Shown piece by piece: positions 30,971 to 42,804 of a stretch of DNA of 64,000 bases; the stretch's first letter is position 1, and each line of letters opens with the position of its first letter. The notes under the pieces were generated by a model. The model worked only from the letters and a program-made list of their open reading frames with translations. It ran no database searches and had not been told where the DNA came from. Origin of the DNA: Gambelia wislizenii (Eukaryota; Chordata; Lepidosauria; Squamata; Crotaphytidae); NCBI GenBank assembly GCA_030847615.1, contig JAUMIR010000003.1, forward strand, positions 28,766,501 to 28,830,500, written 5' to 3'. A program made the position numbers and the translations under genes.

Positions 30971-32818
30971 GTATAGCGTGAGTCAGCTAATCTCAGAAAT
31001 TAAACCTCATTTCCTCCATATACGAGTCAGAATTAATCTTGCTATCTCCACCCATAGTTCAGACTCATCAACCTATAACTGGGATTGTATATACAAATAA
31101 GCAAATATAAAAACACCATGCTACCACATAAGTCACCTACTGTTAATTATTCATTCCAAATCTTTTGCTGAGTGGTAGCTACCATACATCACAGTATCTA
31201 CCATGTGCAATGACATCTGCTGTTAACCCATGTTAGTGCTATTATAGGGATGTTCTACAAAAGGAAGCATTGAAGCATTGAGAGGCCTGTCCCTGAACAA
31301 ACTGTATTAATTGGAAACTGGCCATTGGAAACTGCTGGACAGAAAGATCTAGTTGAGGTTCTCCTGTTCATACTGAATCTTGCTTAATCAATAATGTCTT
31401 TCTGAGTTCATGCCATGTTCCTGCCTCCTTGGTTTGGCTTTCTTTCATGCTTTCATGGTTTGCTCCTCAACCCTGTCTCCTGTTTTGTCCCATGGCACAA
31501 AGGACTTAGGGCCAGTGCCATTTCTCAAAATACAAAAGCTGGCTGCCTCTCTGTCCCTTGCTTTGGGTGAAACATCCATGTTGACATAGAAACATCTTGA
31601 GTTGGCAGAAGAAATGATTCCTTTTGTAGCTCTGTTTCTCTTTCATATGTAGTCCCTCAAAAAATACCATCTTCAAGATAGGCTTTAATTTTTATATTTT
31701 TTTTGGCATATTTGGCATTTCAATTATTACAGAATCATTATCAGAATGATGATCTGCACCTGTTTGATTAGCCTCTACTTTGCACACAGCACTGTGTCTT
31801 GCAGAGAACATTTTTGTTTCTTTTCCCCTTTCCCTGATTGCCAACGGAAAATCAGAAATATAATTTCAGGGAGGCACACGACAGCTTTTTTGTAGCACAT
31901 GTTATATTTGCAAACCAGATGGTATTTTTAACCCCTTTTTTTCCCAAAGAAGATAGAAATGTTAATTGCATTGCAACCAAAATGTCCCCAGATTCATCAT
32001 TCTTCTTTTGCCTGACTCATTTACCTTAACAAAGTAATCCTAAAAAGAAGGGAAATGGCTTTATACACATTCTCATGATGGGAAGGTAATGCTTGATGTT
32101 GGCATCGAGTTCAGTTCCAGCTCCTCCATCTTTTGCACATACAAGGGGTATGGAATGGGCTCTGCCAAGGAGTCTGGCTACCATGAGAGTGAGAGTAGAG
32201 GTAGAAACATTAACTGAGTTTGGTATCAGGTTCATGTGCTATGAGAATATTAACGAAAATGTGAGTGTATCTTTCAGTTTCTTCTCATTGGAAGGGAAGT
32301 GTGAGCATAAACAACTTTGTTTTTCTCCTGTATCTTTTCTTTTTTAAAAAATGAAAGTAAAATGTGCAACTGAAAATATGAGTATTTGAGAGACACTTGC
32401 AAATACCCCTTTGTGAGTGGGTAAACATGCGGGGGGGGGAGTACACCAAAATATGGACAGATTTCCATACTGCAAGAAAAAAGAAGTCATTAGTGTATTA
32501 TAGAAGCTGGACAGGTTGGAGAAGCTGGTGGGTTCCTGAGAAATGCAGCAAAAATGAAAATTAACAGATTTTCATATCCAAGGTGAGGGAAACCTGGGGC
32601 CCAACAACCCACAGCATGCCTATTAACTCCTGCTTTAAAATAATTTTACCTTTCCCTTAAAAAGTTCTTAAGGCACTGACTAATAGTAAAACCATATAAC
32701 ATTACAGTATTAATATAATTTTATTAAAACAGTGAAAATATTACTAAGAAATACAGGGGTAAATTGCATGTAATCACAGGAGTTTGAACATCTCTCAGAA
32801 CTGCTATATTAGGATTAC
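30971..32818. other. Unique sequence, about 1.8 kb
   Basis: No transposon motif or coding exon recognised. 31,700-31,930 has balanced, unrepetitive text with homeodomain-like sites (TTTCAATTATTACAG, GTTTGATTAGCC) and might be a conserved non-coding element, but this cannot be judged from one genome. Confidence 0.4.
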
Positions 32819-32941
32819 CCCAGAGTCAGGGCCGGTTTAAGGAATTTTGGGGGCCCCTGCAATGCTTTATTTTGGGGGCCCCATATGTTTATTTCAGGTC
32901 AATGTAACCTAACCTATTCACAGTACAGGATATTCAGATTA

Positions 32942-33176
32942 CAGTAGGACCCCCATATCCATGGATTCATTATCCATGGGACACAAAACAGCACACCTAC
33001 CATTGAGTCTTCCTAGAAAATGTGCCCTCTCTAGCAATTTTCTAGGCCCTCCAAGGCAACTCTATGGTATTTTAAACCAGAAGTCCCATTATTTTCAGTG
33101 GTGTTCACTATTATCCACAGTTTTCAGAATCCATGCCCGCACAGAACCAATCCCCAGTGGATGGGGGGGGCTACTG
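32942..33176. mobile_element. pogo/Tigger-like MITE (235 bp)
   Basis: Left end CAGTAGGACCCCCATATCCA and reverse-complemented right end CAGTAGCCCCCCCCATCCA form an inverted repeat, bounded on both sides by TA, the Tc1/mariner-group target. The interior has the ATCCATGGATT/TTATCCAC text usual for this family. Confidence 0.8.
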
Positions 33177-33286
33177 TATTACATAATTTTCCACCAATAA
33201 TTTAGTTTAAAAACTATATTATGGGCACTAACAAAATATTTTTTGTTAATTAGCAATTAACATAATGGTGTAGATTTCCTAAAAAA

Positions 33287-33898
33287 AAGAAAGTAGGCTA
33301 CAAGCTAAACATGAGTTAGCAGTGTGATGCAGCAGCAAAAAATGCCAATGTGATTCTAGGCTGCATTAATAGGAGTATAGTGTCTAGATCAAGGGAAGTA
33401 ATAGTTCTGGGCACCACAATTCAGGAAGGGTATTGAGAAGCTGGAATGTGTCCAGAGGAGGGCAAGCAAAATGGTGGGAGGTCTGGAAGCCATTATGCCC
33501 TATGAGGAGCAACTTAGGGAACTGGGTATGTATAGCTGGAGAAGAGAAGGATGAGAGGTGACATGAGAGCCATGTTTAAATATTTGAAGGGATGTCATAC
33601 TGAGGATGGAGCAAGCTTGTTTTCTGCTTCTCCAGAGACTAGGACATGGAGCAAAGGGTTCAAACTCCAGGAAAAGAGATTCCACCTAAACATTAAGAAG
33701 AAGTTCCTGATGGTAAAAGCTGTTTCTATAGTGGGATACGCTGCCTGGGAGTGTGATGGAGTCTCCTTCTTCGGAGGTTTTTAAGAGAGGCTGGATGGCC
33801 ATCTGTCCTGAGGGTTTTGACTGTGTGTTCCTGCAGGGCAGAAGCTGATTGGATGGGGTGGCTGTTGGAATCCCTTCCAACCCTATGATTCTATGATT
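33287..33898 (+). pseudogene. CR1 LINE 3' fragment
   Basis: Sense CR1 C-terminus and 3' end: CTAAACATGAGTTAGCAGTG, GGGCACCACAATTCAGG, GAGGTGACATGAGAGCCATG and the tail CTATGATTCTATGATT. A frame at 33,551-33,784 encodes [20 protein letters not shown]. It lies inside the hAT element and has an internal deletion near 33,400. Confidence 0.8.
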
Positions 33899-34017
33899 AT
33901 AGGCTGCATTCAGAGCCTGGGAAAGTTACTTTTGGATTATACCTCTCAGAATCCCCCTGCCAGCACCCTTCTCAAGGTCTGGTTGCATTGTTCCTTTTCC
34001 AGCATTGTCTAGACCAG

Positions 34018-34150
34018 TGGTCTTTAAACAGAGGCTGGATGGCCATCTGTCAGGGATGCTTTGATCGTGATTTCCTGCATGGCAGAATGGGGTTGGACTG
34101 GATGGCCCTTGTGTTCTCTTCCAACTCTACAATTCTATGATTCTATGATA
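34018..34150 (+). repeat. CR1 3' end
   Basis: GTCTTTAAACAGAGGCTGGA, GTTGGACTGGATGGCCC and the tail ATTCTATGATTCTATGAT. Only the last ~130 bp of a CR1 is present. Confidence 0.85.
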
Positions 34151-34571
34151 TCCTCACAGGGTGTCCACAAAGGTTTGAAGACTGTTTGGCCCACCTCCTC
34201 CCTGTAGTGGAACAGTCATGTGACATGAACCAAGGGAAAGGCTGGCTGGCTTGGCCTGCACATTGCCATTCAATCCACTCCAGCCACAAACATGCAGGAA
34301 GAAGCAAGAGTGCCTCTGAGGGAAAAGGTTAATGGATGGTGTAATTGTATTGTTTTTGTTGTTAGCTATTATTATTAGGGCTTTAAATCTTGAGTTAAGT
34401 CTTGGGGCCCCAAAAGATATTTAAAGAGGGTCCCTGGTAAAGAAAAAGTTAAGAACCACTGCTTAGCCCAATGGCTCTCACATAGCACTAATGGGATACT
34501 GGTGTTTTAGTGACAACAATAAAACCATTTTTCCTAGTAATATTACTCCAAATTTTTATTTATATTCTTCT

Positions 34572-34808
34572 GTTAAAAGAACCAGTGTTGTAGAAGCTTC
34601 AGCATTGCCCTATGACTGTGCAGACCAGGGTTTGAATCCTTACTCAGTCATGAATACCCACTGGCTGACCTTGGGCAAGTCACACTCTCTCAGCCTCAAA
34701 GGAAGTCAAAGGCAGACCCCCTTTGAACAAACCTTGCCTAGAAACCCCCATGATAAGCTTGCCTTAGTCAGAAATGACTTCAAGGCACATGGGCAAACAC
34801 ACACAGTT
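34572..34808 (+). repeat. tRNA-derived MIR/CORE-like SINE
   Basis: The Pol III B box GGTTTGAATCC lies at about 34,630. The body has CTGACCTTGGGCAAGTCACA, CCTCAAAGGAAG and CCATGATAAGCTTGCC, and the end GACTTCAAGGCACATGGGC leads into a CAAACACACACAG tail. It resembles the reptile SINE with a MIR-like core. It is inserted in the hAT element. Confidence 0.7.
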
Positions 34809-34859
34809 TCCTTTTGCAGGTTGAACTCAGTTGTCAGCAAAAGGAGGAAGCTGAAGAAG

Positions 34860-35002
34860 ACCTAGGGGGAAAGGGAGGGAGGAAAGGGGGAGAAGGACAT
34901 GCTAAGGGCACCTGGAAAGACGGGCTGGAGGGAATCTGTGTGGGAGTTAGGAAAGGGAAGGAAGAAAGAAGGAAGGAAGAGAGGGAGGGAGAGAGGGGGT
35001 GA

Positions 35003-35058
<56 letters not shown>

Positions 35059-35160
35059 AGCCTTTTCTGAAGATAGAGCAGGGGAGAACAAGAGGTGACC
35101 CTCCCTTCCCTCCCCCCTCTCTCTCTCTCTCACTCACACACATACACACACACACTCACC
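34860..35160 (+). repeat. Purine-rich region with (GAAA)n and CT/CA runs
   Basis: 35,001-35,059 is an almost perfect (GAAA)n of about 14 units, preceded by GGAAG-rich sequence and followed at 35,112-35,155 by CT and CA runs. Long open frames here are low-complexity artefacts. Confidence 0.9.
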
Positions 35161-35430
35161 CCTCTCCGACTTGCCTTTGACGATGATCCTGGAAGGAGGG
35201 GGGAAGGGAGCAACAAACTCCCTCCAGGATCAGCCACCCAAAGAAGCCCCGTTTTTCTCTTTCACTTTTGATTTGGCTTTCTAGTTTGAGAGACATCGTT
35301 GTTGTTTTTTAAAGCAAGCAGGGGGGTTTTCCAGGAAGAGGGTTAGGTCCAGATGGGGCCCCCTGCTGGTGTGCCCCCCCCCCCGCAGATGCTGATTTGG
35401 CGGAATGGTTAAGCAGGCCCTGCCCAGAGT

Positions 35431-36589
35431 CTATGTTTTCAGAATGAAAACCAGAGACTAAGGGATAGCCTATGTTAGAGTTGTCAGAGTGAAAACTGCA
35501 GTGAGCTTCTGTTCATTTAATGGTTGCATAGAAGAAAGAATTTCATCAGGTGTTGCTTATCATGCAATGAGGTAAAGCAGCAAATTCCCTCTTAAAGGTA
35601 CGGGAGCCCTCTCCAGTGTTCACTCTGTGGCTATTCTAATGGCTCCGTGATGTGGCATGGCAGTTCCTGGTGATGTCAGGATGGGCTGTGATGATGTTGT
35701 TAAGTATAATACAGTACACAGGGCCACAGTGAGCTGGTACCAGGCTGAGGCAAGATGCATGAATGCCTCTCTATCCCTAAACTTAGCATTGGACATTATG
35801 GCAATTATTGGAGAATATCAATATTTGGTGCCAAAAAAGGTTGGCTGATATTCTCACCAGTATCAAAATAAGCAAAGTAAGCAGGGTACTTCTATAAATA
35901 TGCACAGCAAAATGGGTCCAAATAGACAGATAATTAATAGCCAGCCAGCCCTTTTCACCCCCACTTCACAGTCTAGCAAAACAAAGAATAGTTCACAGCA
36001 TTCTTAAAAGTATGAAAAATATAGTTCACTCACAAACATCATATGTAATATGTGATACCCAGACTGAAGATTTGAAGATACATATAGATAAGCAGGAATA
36101 TCAAAACTATGTTGATTACTACATCTCTAAAAACAAAAATGTAAAGAGATCCCTTGGAAAATCCTGCCTCCAGGGAATCTCAATGGCAACTGGATGCAAT
36201 GTGTCTTCCAGACAAAGGCTTCAAAGGAAAAACTCCTCACCAGAAGACACATTGTAAACTTCTCTTGTTGCGTACAGGAAATTACCTATGGACCTGTTAC
36301 ATTCAACCTAACTCTCTCTACTCAGTAAACAATCCAGCATGCTAAATTGCTATATGAATTACAATAGCAATTGCCTGGGCTGCTGAGCTACTAAAATTTA
36401 TTTTGTAATGTATTGTTTATTTTCACTGTCCAGTTCCCCTAGAGGCCCATACCCTCTTCAGGTCTGGCTCTTCCTTCCCTTCTCCCCCTTTTCAGCACTG
36501 ATCATAAATTAAGCTTCAGCTACAGTTGCTCAGAGAATGTCATTCAAATCGAAACACACACCCCAAATCTAACAAATGAGAAAATATTT
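35431..36589. other. Unannotated unique sequence
   Basis: Short frames only and no repeat termini. Confidence 0.45.
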
Positions 36590-36955
36590 AGTGGGTTGGA
36601 AATTAAGTTTTCCATTGGACAGAAAGAACCAAACTTTCACAAGCTGTGTTTTAAATATCTTTTCAAGCCCACTGCATTTAACAAAACATGGAATAGGTAT
36701 TCCAAGCAATTTTTTCCAAGCTGTGCTTTGAACAGAACCCTCTCACTTTCACCAGATCTGTTTTTAACACCTTTAGAAAGCACTACTTTTAGCAATACCA
36801 GGGTCCAACCCTCAAAAGGTTTTCTAAGCTCTCCTTTCAGTAGGAAAAGACACACACTATTTTAAATACTTTTGTAAGCACTCACTTTAACACAGGGGAT
36901 TTTTAGTTCAATCAAGTAAAAAAAAAAGTTATTCAAACGCTGCCTTTAATGGGTT
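36590..36955. repeat. Degenerate ~53-bp minisatellite
   Basis: A motif of the type TTnnAAGCnCTnCnTTTnACA recurs with AAGC/AAAC starts near 36,641, 36,665, 36,718, 36,778, 36,826, 36,876 and 36,935. Most steps are 48-60 bases and one is 24. Clear examples are CCAAGCTGTGCTTTGAACA and GTAAGCACTCACTTTAACA. Confidence 0.55.
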
Positions 36956-37220
36956 GCTCCCATTAACCACTGGCTCTCACTGGACACATTCTTTCTCTCT
37001 CTCTCAATCTGTTTGTCCATTTCTCTCTCTGTCTCCCTCTCTCTCCAGGTCGGGTTGTGAAACCCAGTGCCTAATGCTCCTTCTCCTAATCACCACCACC
37101 ACAAATACTTTGGGAAAGGATGATGATGATGATGATGATGATGATGTTAGACCAAAAGGGCAGTACAGATCAATAGGACCATCCTATGTCTTTATGTCTG
37201 TTCTTATCTAAGCTCTGTTG
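36956..37220. repeat. CT-rich tract and (GAT)n microsatellite
   Basis: 36,990-37,050 is CT-rich. 37,119-37,146 is nine GAT repeats. Confidence 0.85.
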
Positions 37221-37875
37221 AACAGAACTTAGAACTTTAAAATTCCAAGAATCTAATATATTGCAGCCTGGGTTTCAAGGTACTGTTGGGTGAGAGAACA
37301 ATGGGGAAAAAGTTGGAGAGACAAAGGGCAGGGTGTTGGACTAGATGGCCATTGTGGTCTCTCCATGAGGTGGGAAAGAGAAGAAAATGGATTCATATAA
37401 GTAGCAAAAGTAGGTACAGAAGGAGAAAGAGGATGATAGAAAAAGGAAGGGTGGCAAAGAATGAAGAAAATAAATGTGGCCAAGATAACTGGAGAGGGGG
37501 TAGGAGAATGAGGAAAAGGAAAGAGAGGAAGGGAAAGACTATGGAATTAGCCTAGGCAAGAGCTGCAGGGAAGGAAAAGGAGGAAGGAGACAAGAGAGAG
37601 ACTGGAAGGCAGAGTGGGGGGGAGAGAGAGGGAGAGAGGACATTATCAGATGCAGCAAAAATTGCAGGATTACAACATCAGGGTGGAAATATGCAAGGAG
37701 GATTAGTGTCTGTTTGGCTAATGGTTGGCTAATGGTCCATTGTTGGCTGGAAATCCCCCTGTCCCTGGGTGGAGTTCATTTGCATGTATTGAGTTTTGAT
37801 GTTAATATTTTTAGGGTCCCTTCCCACATCCCAACCAAAATTAGTTTGCAAGTTGGAGGGAAACAAAAGAGAGTC
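37221..37875. other. Purine-rich unassigned sequence, CR1 tail scrap
   Basis: 37,328-37,366 (GTGTTGGACTAGATGGCCAT, TGTGGTCTCTCC) looks like a CR1 3'-end scrap. 37,380-37,650 is AG-rich. No genes. Confidence 0.4.
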
Positions 37876-38681
37876 TGTTAGCATGCCCTACTACCCCTCC
37901 CTATAATATCTCATAATTAGAGATATTAGACACTTTGAAGGGATCAAGAAGACCAGGCTGATCCCAAGTGAGGTCAGATGGAGGCCATAAGGATCTGGGA
38001 AGGTGTCTTAGAAATATTTTAGCAAGCACACCCAAGCTAGGACTGAGTAGAAGCCCCTTAGTAAACAAAACCATTAAGGAGGTATGTGCTAATGCCTTAT
38101 TGAGCCCCTCAATGGTGAGTCACATATCCTAAACAATCAAATGACCTATACAACCCAAATCCCCCAGAAATATCCCTGGGAACCCCCTCCTGTCCTACAA
38201 TGTGAGGTTGTCATAAACCCATCAATTCCTATCACCCAGCCATATAAGACAATCAGTGGAGTTTCGTTCTCCTTTGGTGCTCCCATGGGATAATCATTTA
38301 GTCATTGTTATAGCCCTCAGACTTTGGACTAAGTACTTCGCTACTCTTCAAGACTGGTAACTATCAACCTATTTCCCAAATCTATTCCTCTATCCAATCT
38401 TTCTGCCTTAACTCTTCAATAGCCTTGTGTGGTTCTTGTGAGCATGTGTTGCATGTGTGAATGCTTTTTGTGTTATTTCCAATAAAAACATTTTTATTTC
38501 ACTTTAACCTGCAGTTTTCTGCAGTTAGTACTGGTATACATTGGTGAAAAGACCCCAAATTTACCTGCCCCTTACAGTCTTTCATTTGAGCTAACAATGA
38601 TTAATTATTATTCCCCAAATATTATTATAGTAGTTGGCATCATGTGTGGGGCTCTAAAGCACCCCACCTCTTCAGGTAACA
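37876..38681 (+). mobile_element. Solo LTR (sense), unclassified family
   Basis: Begins TGTTAGCATGCCC and ends CTTCAGGTAACA, an 806-bp unit with TG...CA and TGTTA/TAACA termini, flanked by AGTC on both sides (37,872-37,875 and 38,682-38,685). It has a TATA-like CCATATAAGAC near 38,240 and an AATAAA signal at about 38,480 (TTCCAATAAAAAC), so U3-R-U5 order is plausible. Antisense relatives lie at 9,551-11,009 and 20,448-20,650. With no coding region adjacent, gypsy versus endogenous-retrovirus origin cannot be told. Confidence 0.75.
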
Positions 38682-38685
38682 AGTC

Positions 38686-40000
38686 ACTCTATTATTTTTA
38701 CATGGATAGGCTCAAATGGGGATAGATGGTCCATCAATGATCCTATTCCAAACCATTAAGGTCTTTAAAAAAACAGAAGCCCAATACAACCAACTCTGAT
38801 CAAGGCTGGATAGTTTTTGGCATTTGTCCCCAAGGGCTCTTAGCTATATTTGACACCAACTTCTGATTTGTTTGCTTCAGCCAGCTGCCTGCTGGGCTAG
38901 CCTCTCCATGGTCCTTCTGCCATCAACTTTCTTAATGAATGTTTTGCTGGAACAATTTTTCTTCTTAGGAATTTTCTAGGAGTGCTAACTCTCTGCAGCC
39001 AACAAATGGTGAAGGAATAATCTAATGGCACAATGATAGATTCTGATTTATGTTTGACACACTACAAGGTGAGTTATCTTTTCACTCAGCTTATTGGGCC
39101 AGTCAATAAACTGGATATCACTTCATTACAAAACCCTTGCTGATAATAGAATTTGTCTAGAAAATGTATCAACTGCATATATTTATGGAAAAGATCCAAA
39201 CACAGGAATTTTTGTCCCTTTTTTTTCTTCCTGTTGTGATTCCTCCACAATACTGTAACACTGGGGTACCATCAAAACAACAATAACATGCAAATATTTA
39301 TTCTCTTATTTGTTCACTAGATACACTGATTGCTTATTGTGCTAAATTGATCAGTGATTCCATTTAACAGTGATTCTGATAAATCTACCAGTGATTCCAA
39401 TCATTTCCCCCTTTTGTCATGATACTCCAGGAACTGAAGTCATAATTGATATAATCACTAGTAGATGTCCCTTGTGTCTACTGAAAAGAGAAGAATATCA
39501 GGAATCCTGATTTTTTTACTGCATGTGGAAGGAATAATGCATAAACTAACAAACTTTCCTTTTAGATAGTATATTTTTAAGAAAGAAAAATGGGCAATGC
39601 TACAACACTCTGGAATATGATCTCTAGAGCTAGCAAATGTAATATGCTACAAGTATTAACTGAACTTGAGTTACCCATATCAAAATCATAGGAGAGAACA
39701 GCCAGTCACTCATTGTGAAATTAATGCTTTGTTGTTAGTGCAGAACATTACCACAAAGAACTTCATCCATGATCAAAGATCATATGCCTGAAAGCTGACA
39801 CCAAAGGCAAATATCAGGCCTGTTGGGGAGTAACATCTTTCAGATAAGAAACTGACATTCTGAAGTCTGATAATGGTGTATGACAGACAGTCAACAGCTC
39901 TGAGTCTTGACTACATTAAGTGCATCTGCTGCAGGAGTTTTGAGACATTTATGCTCCAAGGTTTGTCAGGATAAAACTTCCTGAAGAAAACAAAGGAGTC
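38686..40000. other. Unannotated unique sequence
   Basis: About 1.3 kb with short frames only and no repeat termini recognised. Confidence 0.45.
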
Positions 40001-40020
40001 GTGTGTGTGTGTGTGCGTGC
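40001..40020. repeat. (GT)n microsatellite
   Basis: About ten GT units with one GC interruption. Confidence 0.9.
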
Positions 40021-40454
40021 TCAATTTTTATATAAAAGCCATAACACAATTAATGTGTTTGCAGTACAATTGGTACAGATTTTCTCTCAAAATGACATGT
40101 TGAGGCTCCTGTATGGACAAGATGCTGCATCAGGAAGCTAAAACAGTTTCAAGAAATTCTGGCAAAGTTTTAGGGAAGGTCAATCCCTTGGATGCTACTA
40201 AGTGAAAATTCAAGGAACTGGATTCAGGATCTGCCTTCTATGGAGGGAAGGGATCTTCTTATGGCAGGTGCTTCCACCCATTTACAGAGACATACTCTTC
40301 TCTCACACACCATATACACCTTCCTTGACACCCTGTGTAATATTTTCAACAGGGCAGGGTGGTTGCATTGAGGATCAGGGAATAGGAAAGTCTTCCTTCA
40401 CCAACCCACATAAAGACATTAAAACTACTTCCAACTAAGGCTGGTTTCAATGAA
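40021..40454. other. Unannotated sequence
   Basis: Nothing recognised. Confidence 0.4.
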
Positions 40455-40910
40455 TGATTTTACCCACAGAAGGATTATGTCCAGAAGAGAGTGACTAAGA
40501 TGATCAAAGGTCTAGAAACCGAACCTTATAAAGAATGTCTTGGGGAGCAGAGCACATTTAACTTGGAGAAGAGAAGATTGAGAGGTATCATGATATCTAT
40601 CATTAAATATATGAAGGAATGTAATGTAGAGGATGGAATGACCTTGTTTTCTGCTGCTCCAGACTAGAAGGCAAATTTACAAGAAAAGAGATTCCTCCTA
40701 AACATTAGATAGAACCTCTTGACTCTTAAGAGTGGTTCAAACAGTGGAATACATTGCCTTGGAGGGTAATGGATTCTTCATCTTTGGAGGTTTTTAAACA
40801 GATTTTAGATGGAAATCTTTCAGGAGTGCTTTAGTTGTGTATTCTTTCCTGGAAGAGGGTTACATTAGATGACCTTTACTGTTCTAAGATTCTATGATTC
40901 TACTGTTCCA
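40455..40910 (+). pseudogene. CR1 LINE 3' fragment, old
   Basis: TGTCCAGAAGAGAGTGACTA, AACTTGGAGAAGAGAAGATT, GGTTTTTAAACAGATTTTAG and the tail TAAGATTCTATGATTCTA identify a sense CR1 3' end. Divergence is much greater than in the 52,338 and 61,150 copies, and no frame survives. Confidence 0.75.
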
Positions 40911-40956
40911 AATTCACGAAATGGGTGAGAAATTTGGCTGGAAATGTTTTAGGAAG

Positions 40957-41277
40957 TTATCAGATGCTTGAAAGAAACACCAAGGAGCTTGTGAGAACAA
41001 CATCATTGTACCGTCAACAGGTCCCGATATTGCACAACGTCATTCTTCTGGCATGCTTGCTCTGTTCTCCCTCCATGCTGAAGTGATGAAAAAGGCACAG
41101 CCTTTAATGAAAGGCACTTCCTCTAATGAAAAGTGGCACCTTTTTCATTGCTTCAGCATGAAGGGAGAATGGGGCAAGCATGCCAGGAGGATAGAGCATG
41201 CAATATCAGGATCCGTTGGCAGTACAGTGACGTTGTTCTCACAAGCTCCTTGGAGGCTTTTTAAAAGTGTCTGATAA
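40957..41277. mobile_element. Foldback element (321 bp)
   Basis: Two arms of about 130-150 bases form an imperfect palindrome: left TTATCAGATGCTTGAAAG, CAAGGAGCTTGTGAGAACAA, GGCATGCTTGCTC, CATGCTGAAGTGATGAAAAA; the right arm is the reverse complement with about 15-20 percent mismatch. The loop is short (about 41,098-41,128). It has no coding capacity. The superfamily is not clear and no target duplication was found. Confidence 0.75.
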
Positions 41278-41927
41278 TCTTGTTAGAAAATTTGTCAGAG
41301 TGATATTCTTTACTTGCTGGAGGAACATACAGTTTTCTCTTGATACATCTCTGAAAGAGACAGAAAAACAGCTACCCCCCCCCGCAAGGGATTATGAGTT
41401 TTGTGGAATTAGTGGGTGGAGTTAGTACAGCATCATAATTTCAAATCGAGTATAACTGACATGTCTGTGTGATCTCTGTGTACACATTGCCTTTTCCATC
41501 TGACAAAAATCAGAAACTGCATTTTACAGACATGATAGTTTTATTGTTTGTTTCAGGGATTGATGCCACTCATCACTTGATGTGATGAAAGAAAATCCAT
41601 CATAAGGAAACAAAAAACCAGAGAAAAAGAAAGAAACTCCTTCTTTGCAAGGTATGTGTTTCATGGCAACTGACACAAATGGCAGGGTTCTCCTACTGGT
41701 GAAAAGAGACTGCTCCTGTATGTAATTTTATCAGGGGGTTTACTAACACTACTGTACTTCACAACACCAACATCTTGTACAAGTCAAGCACAAACAATTT
41801 CTTTAAAAGATTAAATGAGGCCCTCATGCCCAAATAACATTTTTCTTTGAACCTGATCATAGTCAGAGCTTAGAAATTTTAATTTTGGGGACTACCTGGG
41901 AGTATAGTTAAAAATGTTTTGCATTTA
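41278..41927. other. Unannotated sequence
   Basis: No motif recognised. Confidence 0.4.
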
Positions 41928-42156
41928 CACTTGGCCCTCTGTATCCACAGATTTGGTATCCACAGATTCCATCATCCACGGCTTGAAAATATTCTAAAAA
42001 AGAAAAAAAATCCAAGACACAAACTTTGATTTTTCATTTAATATAAGGGACATCATTTTACTATGGCATGGTATATAATGGGACCTAAGCATCCACAGAT
42101 GTTGGTATCCACAGGGTTCCTGGAACCAAACCGCAACAGATACCAAGGACCCACTG
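41928..42156. mobile_element. Tigger/MER2-like MITE (229 bp)
   Basis: Left end CACTTGGCCCTCTGTATCCA and reverse-complemented right end CAGTGGGTCCTTGGTATC are inverted repeats bounded by TA. The interior has CATCCACGGCTTGAAAATAT and GGTATCCACAGGGTTCC, the text of the pogo/Tigger family that includes MER2. Confidence 0.8.
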
Positions 42157-42240
42157 TATTTATACCCCACCCTTCTGGCAAAAAGGCTCCCAGAGCAATT
42201 GTGGTAGCTGATACATAATTCAAAGTAGGATGCATATATT
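42157..42240 (-). repeat. LINE/SINE tail, antisense scrap
   Basis: ATACCCCACCCTTCTGGC ... GGCTCCCAGAGC resembles the antisense tail at 4,840 and 44,815. Confidence 0.4.
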
Positions 42241-42804
42241 ATCTCAGTAATCAGTTAGAACGGCAATCCTCTTCAAACATTTGGAGTTGCTTCACCTGAC
42301 CGTGAGTATAAGGAGGTGTATAGTGAGCTTTGTCTGCACTTTACACACATTTGTTGGCACATCTGCAAGTAGACTTGTGACTGGTCATCTTAGCTACTTT
42401 CCTGCTTGGTAGCAAGTGTATCCTATATATGCAGACCCGTTGCAGCCATACCAGCAAACATGTACAGACTGGGGTACAGAGAAGGTCATACATACTCTGG
42501 CCTGTGGAATGACTTGTAAGAGGTGAAATCAGGAAGATCTTTTGGCCCAGTCTTAATTCTGGTTTTTGGATCAAAAAGTGATACTTCAAAAGCTTAAAAA
42601 GAAACCTGAAGATGACTTGTGGACACGTTTCTGTTTCTTACGCTGGGGATCAAAGTACCACATTCAAATCTCAGGGAAACCCTGCGATCCCTCCTGCCCT
42701 GTCCTTTGAGAAACTTGTCTTGAATTCTACAGATATGTTATTTGAATGGAACCTTCACAAACCCACAGCTATTTGCAGTGTAATTGGAACTAGATCCAAA
42801 ACAT
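42241..42804. other. Unannotated sequence
   Basis: Nothing recognised. Confidence 0.4.

Larger units (their letters stand above)
32827..35422. mobile_element. hAT-type DNA element filled with nested insertions
   Basis: The left end CAGGGCCGGTTTAAGG and the reverse complement of the right end, CAGGGCCTGCTTAACC, are inverted repeats. They are flanked by a perfect 8-bp duplication, CCCAGAGT, at 32,819-32,826 and 35,423-35,430. CAGGG termini plus 8-bp duplication are the hAT signature. No transposase frame remains. The 2,596-bp span contains a Tigger-like MITE, two CR1 pieces, a SINE and a (GAAA)n run, so the original element was much shorter. Confidence 0.8.

Noticed and set aside
34572..34808. 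Functional tRNA gene
   Set aside because: Only a B-box-like head of a SINE is present; no cloverleaf can be formed over the body.
34814..35180. Overlapping 60-100-codon frames on both strands
   Set aside because: They are products of the (GAAA)n and CT/CA low-complexity tract.
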